Below are positions 9,081-16,825 of a stretch of 60,840 nt of DNA, piece after piece; the stretch's first letter is position 1, and each line of letters begins with the position of its first letter. A program made the position numbers and the translations under genes. Location of the stretch: positions 1-60,840 of the IMG/VR virus record IMGVR_UViG_3300021335_001607. One strand, written 5' to 3'. Under the pieces are notes generated by a model. It was given only the letters and a program-made list of their open reading frames with translations. It ran no database searches and was not told the origin of the DNA. Origin of the DNA: a virus.

Positions 9081-10440
9081 AGTAGAAAGATACTTACCTA
9101 TTCCTACAACTTGGGATATGATGGACTGGTGTGAAATGAACTTCAGCCAGGAAAGTTATGATTCCCTATTAGGTGGTCCTCGACCTAACGGTTCTTCTAG
9201 AACATGGTACAGAGAAGAAACAGGTAAACTACATTATCCTTATAACTTAGGAATATGGAACTTCTTTAGCGAAACAGGTGAATGGTTTGATGCAAAAAAA
9301 CTACAGAACCAGCACCAGCCACATGTTCTAGATTCTAATCACTGTAAGTTTAAATTTAAAGAAGAGTTAGTAGGTGAAAAACATTTATATGTAATATGTG
9401 TGTTTAATCCTGATTTTTTTAGATTAAATAGAGATTTAGGGTTTACATTAATTGATAAGCAATATCAAAATGATGTTCGTAATGGTAATGCAGCTGTAGT
9501 TGTATTTTACCCTTGGGAAGGTTATTCCGGAATGGAAGGCAATGAAGACTTTATCATAGTAGAGGAATGGAGAAAGAAGTCACATTTTCCTGAAGGCTCT
9601 GTACACTTCTTTACAGGTAATCTTACAGCCAATAATCACGACCACGTTAAAGGCTCAGGACTAGTAATGCATTCATTTAATTCTTTTGATAATTGGAATT
9701 CAGATAAACTCGACTTACCTTTAATTAAGTTCGAACCTAAAGATGATAAGTATTTATTCTTAAGCTATAACAGAAATCCAAGAAAAAATAGAGTATATTT
9801 AGGTGCTAAGTTAATAGAGTACGATTTGCTAGATAAAGGATTAGTAAGTTTAGGTAAACCTGATTGGTGGTCACCTAATAACACATTAAGAGGAGAAGGC
9901 ATTAGAGATAGAGAATATAGTAAACTAGATAAACTACTACCTATAGAGATAGGTAAAAAGTTATTTTTCAATCTTGCATGTAACATAGAAACTCAAGATT
10001 TTGAACAGACTTTTTGTTCCGTAATAACAGAAACACTAGTTGAAGAAGGAACATTATTTATATCTGAGAAAACCTGGAAAGCCTTACAACTAGGACACCC
10101 GTTCTTTGTTATAGGCAATCCAGGAACTCTAAATTATTTGAGAAATTTAGGGTATAAAACATTTGACAAATGGTGGGATGAAAGTTATGATCATGTTTAT
10201 GAGTATAGAATAAGAATAGAAATGATAACTAAAGAGTTAATCAGGCTAAGTAAAAAAAGCAAAGATGAGCTCATTAATATCAGAAAAGAAATGGAAGAAG
10301 TATTAGATTATAATAAGGCTCTTCACTATAGAACTGTAATGACTAAATGGGGATATGGAACTAGTGAAAAACCTGAAGACTTACTTCGCACATTTTGGAA
10401 TATTTACGAAAATTTAGGAAATGGGGAAAATATTATGTAG
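9067..10440 (+). CDS. hypothetical protein, member 2 of a three-gene paralog family
   Basis: A 457-residue protein of unknown function, closely related to the next gene. Shared marks are an N-terminal RPNGSSRTW block (residues about 39-47), a central NRNPRKNR block followed by KGLVS, and a late block SEKTWKALQLGHPF followed by GYKTFDKWWDESYD. Three tandem members point to duplication within the phage and specialisation on similar substrates. The late block has a loose resemblance to fucosyltransferase donor sites, so a glycosyltransferase is possible. No membrane segment or signal peptide is seen. The gene overlaps both neighbours by 14-20 bases. Confidence 0.7.
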   Translation: MEQDKVERYLPIPTTWDMMDWCEMNFSQESYDSLLGGPRPNGSSRTWYREETGKLHYPYNLGIWNFFSETGEWFDAKKLQNQHQPHVLDSNHCKFKFKEELVGEKHLYVICVFNPDFFRLNRDLGFTLIDKQYQNDVRNGNAAVVVFYPWEGYSGMEGNEDFIIVEEWRKKSHFPEGSVHFFTGNLTANNHDHVKGSGLVMHSFNSFDNWNSDKLDLPLIKFEPKDDKYLFLSYNRNPRKNRVYLGAKLIEYDLLDKGLVSLGKPDWWSPNNTLRGEGIRDREYSKLDKLLPIEIGKKLFFNLACNIETQDFEQTFCSVITETLVEEGTLFISEKTWKALQLGHPFFVIGNPGTLNYLRNLGYKTFDKWWDESYDHVYEYRIRIEMITKELIRLSKKSKDELINIRKEMEEVLDYNKALHYRTVMTKWGYGTSEKPEDLLRTFWNIYENLGNGENIM

Positions 10441-11761
10441 TAGAGAGCCCTGGGATAGTATTTTAGGGCACAATAGACCGAATGGGACTTCAAGAACATG
10501 GAATTTTGAAGAAAGTCAAGAACAACCTTCTATTCTCAATACGATTACAGATGAATTTGTTGACGACTATATAAAAAATCCAAAAAACTTTAATAAAACC
10601 CATTATTCTCTTACTTTTCACGATGACTTTGAAGATGTTGAGATACATGACATAGGGGACAATAAACATATCTATATAATAAGAATTTTCCACCATGATT
10701 ATTTCAGAAGAAATCTAAACACAGGCTTTTCTTGTATTTCTAAATTAGTATTAGAAGATGTAAAGAAAGGTAAGTGTGCTCTAATCGTAGAATGTACCAC
10801 AGAAGGTAAGTACCTCCATAACCCTAATACAGAATTTGATATAATTGAGAGATGGAGAATAAAAGAAGAATTACCTGAATACAGTGTTACTGTTATTTCC
10901 GGTAATCTAATATGTAAAGAATATGTTGAAAGAAATAATTTAAAAATTAATGCATACGGTGTTAGTTCATTTGAAAATTTCTTTACTCCACCAGAAGAAT
11001 ACACACAAAACGTAGAGAAGGTTGTACCTTTTGATGCTTACTCAAATAAAGAAAATAAATACTTTCTTTCTTATAATAGACAGCCTCGTTTTCATAGGTT
11101 ATTATTTGGATACCTATTAGACCAAGCTAAGATACTTAAAAAAGGATTAGTAAGCTTAAGATTCCCAAATCACAAAGGACTCAACTTTCAACCAGGTACA
11201 TTTTACGGGCATAGGATAGCAAGTAATAAAAAGTACGAAAGGTTTAAACAGAAAGGAAACATAACAATAGATGTACCTACAGATCAGAATTTAGCACAGA
11301 ATTTTATGATATCTAATTACGAAGATACCTTTGTATCTGTAGTTTCTGAAACTTTAATGGATACAGGTTGTTTATTCTTTTCTGAAAAAATATGGAAACC
11401 TATTAGTGTAGGTCATCCGTTTATTATTATGGGTAATCCTCATTCTCTAAAGAAGCTTCAAGATATGGGATATATTACCTTTAGTGAGGTTTGGGACGAA
11501 TCATATGATAATATCATCTCAGAAGGAGACAGAGTTGTTGCAGTAACTAAAGTACTTCAATCTATATGTTCTATGTCTGATAAAGAATTAGAGGATGCTA
11601 GAAAACATATGGATGCAATTGTTAAACATAATAAAAAGGTATTTCACGATACCCTTGCTAATGATTTTAAATGCCGCCCAGATCAATTCGGTACTGCTCT
11701 ACCTATAGTTGATATAGTTAAAGAAATATATAATAATTTAGGATATAAACCTCATAAATGA
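10421..11761 (+). CDS. hypothetical protein, member 3 of a three-gene paralog family
   Basis: A 446-residue paralog of the preceding gene. It opens with the shared block (DSILGHNRPNGTSRTW, residues about 12-27) but lacks the roughly 25-residue N-terminal extension of its neighbour. The central NRQPRFHR and KGLVS blocks and the late SEKIWKPISVGHPF block, then GYITFSEVWDESYD, are retained, so the conserved core is intact. Function is unknown; a glycan-related transfer reaction is the best contextual guess. The gene starts 20 bases inside member 2 and its TGA overlaps the start of the next gene (ATGA). Confidence 0.7.
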   Translation: MGKILCSREPWDSILGHNRPNGTSRTWNFEESQEQPSILNTITDEFVDDYIKNPKNFNKTHYSLTFHDDFEDVEIHDIGDNKHIYIIRIFHHDYFRRNLNTGFSCISKLVLEDVKKGKCALIVECTTEGKYLHNPNTEFDIIERWRIKEELPEYSVTVISGNLICKEYVERNNLKINAYGVSSFENFFTPPEEYTQNVEKVVPFDAYSNKENKYFLSYNRQPRFHRLLFGYLLDQAKILKKGLVSLRFPNHKGLNFQPGTFYGHRIASNKKYERFKQKGNITIDVPTDQNLAQNFMISNYEDTFVSVVSETLMDTGCLFFSEKIWKPISVGHPFIIMGNPHSLKKLQDMGYITFSEVWDESYDNIISEGDRVVAVTKVLQSICSMSDKELEDARKHMDAIVKHNKKVFHDTLANDFKCRPDQFGTALPIVDIVKEIYNNLGYKPHK

Positions 11762-13653
11762 AAAACCTATACTTAGTACAAGTAGCGGATAAATACGGAC
11801 CTAATAGTTTCCTTCCAGTAGCAATTAGCTATCAATGGATGTTTGCTAGTACAAGTAAGGCTGTAAAAGAAAATTTTGAGGTTGCAGATGTTTTAATTGA
11901 AAAGAAGAGTCCACAGAATTATGTTGAATCTTTAGAAAAAGAACCTCACGTTATGATGCTCAGTTCTTATGTTTGGAATTGGGAGTATAATAAGGTACTG
12001 GCTAGATTAGTAAAAGAGAAGTACCCTAACTGTTTAACTATAACAGGTGGACCAAATGTAGATAAAAGAGATAAGCAATTTTTCGAAAAGTATCCTATGT
12101 TTGACATAGCTGTAATGGGTGAAGGAGAACAAGCATCTAAAGAAATACTTAGAAGATATCTTAAGAATGAGAAATATGATAATATTCCTCATGTATTTCC
12201 AAAAGGAGGTGAATTATGCGCCCTACCTCAAAGAGCAGAAAACTTAAATATAATCCCATCACCTATACTTACAGGTTTCTATGATTGGATAATGGAAAGA
12301 GTTGAAGCAGAACATGGACCTCAAATGTGGCAGGTTACTTATGAAACGTTAAGAGGATGTCCTTATAGATGTACGTTTTGTGATATAGGAGATTTATATT
12401 GGCAAAAGATTAAAACTTTTGATATGCCTAGAGTTGAAAAAGAAATCGACTGGATGGCAGATAGAAAAATAGAATATGTAGCAGTATGTGATTCTAACTG
12501 GGGATTAATGCCTAGAGATGTAGATATAACTAAGTATGTTATTAAGAAAAAATTAGAAACTGGTTTTCCTAAATTTTGGGATGTTACATGGGCTAAAGCA
12601 AACTCTGATAGAATATATGAAATAGCAATGCTAGATAAAGAAGCTGGTACTCGATTATTTAAAGGAGTTACATTTGCTATGCAATCACTCCATCAAGAAA
12701 CTTTAGATGCTTCAAGAAGATTAAACCTTAAATATGATGCTGCATTTGAATACTTAGAAAAATATAGAAAAGAAGACATACCTACATATTCAGAATTAAT
12801 ATGGCCAATGCCTGAAGAGACTTACGATTCTTTAAAAGACGGTATTCAAAGATTAATTGATTTAGGCCAGAAAGACTTCTTAATGGTGCATCCATTAGTA
12901 TTGACTTTTAATGCAGAAATGGGTCAACCTGCTTATATAGAAAAGCATGGCCTTCAGTTTAGAGATGTTCCTTTAGATACTTTTTATTTAAGTGTAGATG
13001 ATTTAGAAGATTATATAGTCGAAAAGACTTGGGGAGTTATTGGAACTAACGCAGCCAATCCTGTAGAGGTATATAGAGGCCATTTATTATCTCACCTACT
13101 CATCGTTATGTATTATTACGGTTGGGGACATTATTTACTAGAGTATTTGAATTCAAAATATGAACTAAAACATATTGACATAATAGAAAAAATGTTAGAG
13201 TACTTTATGGGTACAGATACATTAATAGGTAGAGAGTTACAAGAAACAGTTGATTCTTTAACTGCAGTGTTTGATAAACAAGAATTTTGGGGTAGACAGG
13301 TTTTAGGGGATGATGATGTATTTTGGGAATACAAAGGAGCTACAAGTATTGTTTTTTATCAAAATAAAGAACAGTTGAAAAACGAATTGTCTGATTTCTG
13401 TTCGAATAAGCTACAGCTACAAGTCCAGGATGCTATTGATTTAAATATTGATATGTGTCATACTAATGATAGAACATATCCTTTCGTTAAAACCTATAAT
13501 GAAGATACCGTAAAACATACTTTAGGTATTGAAGGTAGTACGCTTACTTTAGATCACTACGATAAAAAAGAAATGACTGATAAAGAGTTTTTTCATTTAG
13601 CATATCATTACCAAAGGAAAAATAGGTACTGGAGATGTAAAGTAGCTATTTAG
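11758..13653 (+). CDS. B12-binding domain radical SAM protein
   Basis: A 631-residue enzyme with an N-terminal cobalamin-binding-like Rossmann domain (residues about 1-140, with the typical TGGPN and MGEGE segments) followed by a radical SAM core. C201, C205 and C208 (GCPYRCTFCD) form the cluster-binding CxxxCxxC. Class B radical SAM enzymes of this layout methylate unreactive carbons or carry out rearrangements on natural products, lipids and sugars. The C-terminal 250 residues carry no motif I recognise. It is the last gene of the tightly coupled first run; a 54-base gap follows. Such a large cobalamin-type enzyme is unusual cargo for a phage and would depend on host B12. Confidence 0.85.
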   Translation: MKNLYLVQVADKYGPNSFLPVAISYQWMFASTSKAVKENFEVADVLIEKKSPQNYVESLEKEPHVMMLSSYVWNWEYNKVLARLVKEKYPNCLTITGGPNVDKRDKQFFEKYPMFDIAVMGEGEQASKEILRRYLKNEKYDNIPHVFPKGGELCALPQRAENLNIIPSPILTGFYDWIMERVEAEHGPQMWQVTYETLRGCPYRCTFCDIGDLYWQKIKTFDMPRVEKEIDWMADRKIEYVAVCDSNWGLMPRDVDITKYVIKKKLETGFPKFWDVTWAKANSDRIYEIAMLDKEAGTRLFKGVTFAMQSLHQETLDASRRLNLKYDAAFEYLEKYRKEDIPTYSELIWPMPEETYDSLKDGIQRLIDLGQKDFLMVHPLVLTFNAEMGQPAYIEKHGLQFRDVPLDTFYLSVDDLEDYIVEKTWGVIGTNAANPVEVYRGHLLSHLLIVMYYYGWGHYLLEYLNSKYELKHIDIIEKMLEYFMGTDTLIGRELQETVDSLTAVFDKQEFWGRQVLGDDDVFWEYKGATSIVFYQNKEQLKNELSDFCSNKLQLQVQDAIDLNIDMCHTNDRTYPFVKTYNEDTVKHTLGIEGSTLTLDHYDKKEMTDKEFFHLAYHYQRKNRYWRCKVAI

Positions 13654-13664
13654 TGGCTTTTTAG

Positions 13665-13675
13665 CTATTTATATT
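13665..13675 (+). promoter_or_regulatory. late-type motif TATTTATA (candidate promoter)
   Basis: CTATTTATATT lies in the 54-base gap between the B12 radical SAM gene and the UDP-glucose dehydrogenase gene, 32 bases before the latter's ATG. It matches the TATTTATAA motif found ahead of most virion genes here. No TTG sits about 20 bases upstream, unlike the other promoter class. This is the only gap in the first 16 kb, so it is a reasonable place for a promoter. Confidence 0.4.
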
Positions 13676-13707
13676 ATATATTGTTATAACAGATTAATAT
13701 AGTTTCA

Positions 13708-14880
13708 ATGAAAATAGGATTTATAGGAGTTGGCAAACTCGGTAAAGAATCAGCCGAAGTCATGGCAGAAAAACATGACGTTATTGGATACGACATAAAT
13801 ACAGTCGAACCAGAAAATTTCCAAATGGTACCTTCAATTGAAGAAGTATGTAAAGACAGAGAACTAATCTTTATTGCTGTACCTACACCACATCACCCAG
13901 ACTACGATGGACGCTACCCTACAGCACATCTACCAAACAAAGACTTTAATTACGGTATAGTTAATGACGTATTAGATGAAGTTAATAAATACGTAAACAA
14001 AAATCAATTAGTCGTTCTAATATCAACAGTTCTACCAGGTACAATTAGAAGAGAATTTATCGATAGAATTAATAATGCTCGTTTTATATACAATCCTTAT
14101 TTAATAGCAATGGGAACTGTAAAATGGGATATGGTAAACCCTGAAATGATTATTATTGGAACAGAAGATGGATCTACTACGGGAGATGCTAAATTACTAT
14201 TGGAATTCTATAAGACATTTATTACTGAAGGTACAAGATATGAAGTAGGTACATGGGATGAAGCAGAAGGAATCAAAATATTCTATAATACATTTATATC
14301 TACAAAAGTAGCTCTAGTAAATATGATTCAAGATGTTGCTGAAAAATCAGGTAATATTAACGTAGATGTTATTACAGGAGCATTAGAAAGATCTACTCAG
14401 AGAATTTTAGGACCTTCTTATATGAAAGCAGGAATGGGAGATGGAGGAGGATGTCATCCTAGAGATAATATTGCATTAAGATATATGGCAGAACAATTAG
14501 GGTTAGGTTATGATTTATTTGATGCTATAATGAATGCCAGAGAAAAACAAGCTAAAAATTTAGCAGACGTTTTAGTTAAAGAAGCAAAAGATAATTCACT
14601 TCCTATTATTATATTAGGTAAAGCATATAAACCAGATGTACATTACGAAGACGGCTCTACATCCATACTAACAGGACACTTCTGTGCAGAACAAGGAATT
14701 GTACCAGAATATGATCAACCAGCACCCTATAAAGCTGTTTACCTTTTAGGGCATATGGGCAAACATCATGACTACAAATTTCCCAATGGCTCGGTAGTCG
14801 TGGATCCATGGAGATCTTTCGTTGCCCCAAACGATACAATCTCGGTAATCCATTATGGGAACACAAGACTCAAAAAATAG
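13708..14880 (+). CDS. UDP-glucose/GDP-mannose dehydrogenase family protein
   Basis: A 390-residue nucleotide-sugar dehydrogenase that would oxidise a UDP-hexose to the uronic acid in two NAD-dependent steps. GFIGVGKLG (residues 4-12) is the NAD site, K190 and N194 lie in EGIKIFYNT, and the catalytic cysteine is C249 in GGGCHPRD. The C-terminal UDP-binding domain contains GKAYKPDVHYEDGS. Length is near the family's 390-450. The first gene after a gap, it has its own candidate promoter. It overlaps the next gene by 26 bases. With the epimerases upstream it could form UDP-glucuronic or UDP-galacturonic acid for glycan synthesis. Confidence 0.88.
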   Translation: MKIGFIGVGKLGKESAEVMAEKHDVIGYDINTVEPENFQMVPSIEEVCKDRELIFIAVPTPHHPDYDGRYPTAHLPNKDFNYGIVNDVLDEVNKYVNKNQLVVLISTVLPGTIRREFIDRINNARFIYNPYLIAMGTVKWDMVNPEMIIIGTEDGSTTGDAKLLLEFYKTFITEGTRYEVGTWDEAEGIKIFYNTFISTKVALVNMIQDVAEKSGNINVDVITGALERSTQRILGPSYMKAGMGDGGGCHPRDNIALRYMAEQLGLGYDLFDAIMNAREKQAKNLADVLVKEAKDNSLPIIILGKAYKPDVHYEDGSTSILTGHFCAEQGIVPEYDQPAPYKAVYLLGHMGKHHDYKFPNGSVVVDPWRSFVAPNDTISVIHYGNTRLKK

Positions 14881-15805
14881 GCTTTTCATAATTGGGTGTA
14901 GTTATTCTCAATATGTAAATCCTACGTATGCTGATTTTTTAGGAGCAGATTATAACCAAACATTTAACTACGCATTAAGCGGAGCAGGAAATAGATTTAT
15001 TTTCCATACTGCAGCTTATATATTTGAAAAGTATAAACCAAAACCAAACGATACTGTTATAGTACAGTGGTCTAGTGTTGGAAGATGGGACCACGTATTT
15101 AATAATAAAACCTACTGGACAACACCAGGTAGTTTATCCTACCAGGATTCTTTCTCTGAGGAAATAGTAGACAAGTATTTCAATTTAGTAGCAGAAGCAT
15201 ACAATCTTATAAACTATGTTAATGCTATAAAAGCAATAAGTCTAACGTACGGGTGTAATTTTGCTACGTTTAATATGTTTGATCCCTGGATAGAGTTATT
15301 CTACGGTGAACCTTATAGTACCCGTATTTTTGAAAAGTATTCTGATTATATAAGCAAATATTATCCCTTTAAACAGTTAGAACAGACGTTTAAGAACGTT
15401 GGAGCATTAGAAAGTGTAGAAGAATATATTTGGAGATTTCCTTTAGAAAAACCTTTATACTTTTATAATATGGAAGGTAGACAAGATGAAAGTCATCCAA
15501 GTACTAACCAGCATTTAGAATACGCTAAATACCTTAGTAAGGAATTAGGATTAGGAGGTGATAATTTACATACCCCTAAACTTAAACATTATGCTTCACA
15601 GATAACAGATATGTACAGTAGACCTGACCTAACAGAACAGCAACTAATGTTAGGAGAAGTGGATGGTCATGAATGGTTTAGTAAAGTACCACGACCTGGC
15701 GCTAATTACGTTCTTTACGTTGATAATGAAAAGTATCCTAGCCGATTATTTGGAAATAAATATGAGTTAGGTTCTAACTCTATGAACCAATGGATGCAAT
15801 TATAA
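14855..15805 (+). CDS. SGNH hydrolase-like protein
   Basis: A 316-residue protein. FIIGCSYSQYV (residues about 11-21) corresponds to the GCSF/GDS nucleophile block of a phage-associated SGNH group. SGAGNRF supplies the Gly/Asn block, and RQDESHPSTNQH supplies the Asp-x-x-His end block. It is therefore a probable esterase or acyl hydrolase and the second SGNH protein in the run, though not closely similar to the one at 8130. The start lies 26 bases inside the dehydrogenase gene, and the gene overlaps the next by 16 bases. Substrate is unknown. Confidence 0.65.
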   Translation: MGTQDSKNRLFIIGCSYSQYVNPTYADFLGADYNQTFNYALSGAGNRFIFHTAAYIFEKYKPKPNDTVIVQWSSVGRWDHVFNNKTYWTTPGSLSYQDSFSEEIVDKYFNLVAEAYNLINYVNAIKAISLTYGCNFATFNMFDPWIELFYGEPYSTRIFEKYSDYISKYYPFKQLEQTFKNVGALESVEEYIWRFPLEKPLYFYNMEGRQDESHPSTNQHLEYAKYLSKELGLGGDNLHTPKLKHYASQITDMYSRPDLTEQQLMLGEVDGHEWFSKVPRPGANYVLYVDNEKYPSRLFGNKYELGSNSMNQWMQL

Positions 15806-16425
15806 TTTCAGGATACTTAAACGATTTATCTGATAATATTATTCCTTTTATTAAAGGTAACGATCTGTACGTTCACACTTGGGATAATAATGACAATAGT
15901 AGGTGGATAAAGAAACTACAGAGATATAAAAAATATACTAACAACTTTAGTATCACAACTGAAAGTCCTAAATACGATAAAAAACTATATTCATATTTCT
16001 ACTCTACATATAAAGCTTTGAGCACCATACCTAATATTAGTATGTATAGTAAGATAGTAAAGTTTAAACCTAACTTTATAGGAGATAGCATTCAGTATAA
16101 AGGTGACTTAAAAAGGTATTTTGAAAAAGCTAAATTAGCAACACGACCTTTATTAAAAGAGTATAATAAAGAAGATTGCTTTTACGGTACAGTATATTAT
16201 AAGAATATAGACGAACGACTATTTTCCGGATATCCGTTGGCTTTTAAAAAAAACTTTCTTATATTAAATGATATAGAGTCGGCTATTTATAAATTAGACC
16301 AGACATTAGTTGATAAATACGGAGAAAATTATGAAGGAAGTATTTTTTGGACTGAATGGTTTAAACAAAATAATACGCCGGTAATATTAGATACAGATTT
16401 AAATTTACCAAATAATAAAATGTAA
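15790..16425 (+). CDS. hypothetical protein, possible glycosyltransferase-like
   Basis: A 211-residue protein without a recognised catalytic motif. It begins with a short hydrophobic strand (DAIIISGYL) and the phrase LYVHTWDNND, which resembles small phage and bacterial proteins of the polysaccharide-synthesis type in which 'vhtWd' recurs. The rest is rich in Lys, Tyr and Asn. Its place at the end of the sugar run supports a glycan role, but that is context only. It overlaps the gene before it by 16 bases, and its stop overlaps the next start by one base. Confidence 0.6.
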   Translation: MDAIIISGYLNDLSDNIIPFIKGNDLYVHTWDNNDNSRWIKKLQRYKKYTNNFSITTESPKYDKKLYSYFYSTYKALSTIPNISMYSKIVKFKPNFIGDSIQYKGDLKRYFEKAKLATRPLLKEYNKEDCFYGTVYYKNIDERLFSGYPLAFKKNFLILNDIESAIYKLDQTLVDKYGENYEGSIFWTEWFKQNNTPVILDTDLNLPNNKM

Positions 16426-16679
16426 TGGCAAAAAAAATTAAATTAGCAGAAGAAGAAATCAAAGCACTTGAAGACATTAAACTAAAAAACTCAGCAATCA
16501 TTGAAGAGTTTGGTAGAATAGGCATCAGTACTTTAGATTTAGAAGCTAGACAAGAAAGAGCAGAGGATTTCCTATCTAAACTTAGAAATGCTGAAATTAA
16601 CTTATCAAAAGCTCTAGAAGAAAAGTACGGAAAAGGTACTGTAAATCTTGAAACTGGAGAGTTTAACTCACTTAAGTAG
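16425..16679 (+). CDS. small coiled-coil protein
   Basis: An 84-residue protein rich in Lys, Glu and Leu. Residues about 5-70 have heptad-like hydrophobic spacing (KLAEEEIKALEDIKLKN), indicating a helical coiled coil. It starts at the last base of the upstream stop codon and is the last gene before the tail sheath region. Small coiled-coil proteins of this kind are common before structural genes in T4-like phages and may be chaperone or virion accessory factors, but function is unknown. Confidence 0.65.
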   Translation: MAKKIKLAEEEIKALEDIKLKNSAIIEEFGRIGISTLDLEARQERAEDFLSKLRNAEINLSKALEEKYGKGTVNLETGEFNSLK

Positions 16680-16730
16680 AAACTTTTTTCACTTACATTT
16701 TTTTCTTAGGAGGTTTTCGGTCCTCTTTTC

Positions 16731-16740
16731 CTATTTATAA
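16731..16740 (+). promoter_or_regulatory. late-type motif CTATTTATAA, distal copy upstream of sheath gene
   Basis: First of two copies in the 146-base gap ahead of the tail sheath gene, about 85 bases before its ATG. It directly follows a weak GAGG/CCTC hairpin with a short T-run (16708-16729) that could end the upstream operon. Two copies before the most highly expressed tail gene fit a tandem late promoter. Confidence 0.45.
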
Positions 16741-16787
16741 ATGTTAATAACACACGGATAGGCAAATCTGTTTTCGATTTACTAACG

Positions 16788-16798
16788 ATATTTATAAG
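16788..16798 (+). promoter_or_regulatory. late-type motif ATATTTATAAG, proximal copy upstream of sheath gene
   Basis: Second copy in the gap before the sheath gene, 27 bases before the ATG, followed by an A-rich leader. Shares the core TATTTATAA with the distal copy and with the motifs at 18582, 20243 and 24307. No TTG lies about 20 bases upstream. Confidence 0.5.
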
Positions 16799-16825
16799 AG
16801 AACGAATAATCTAATTTAAGATAAA

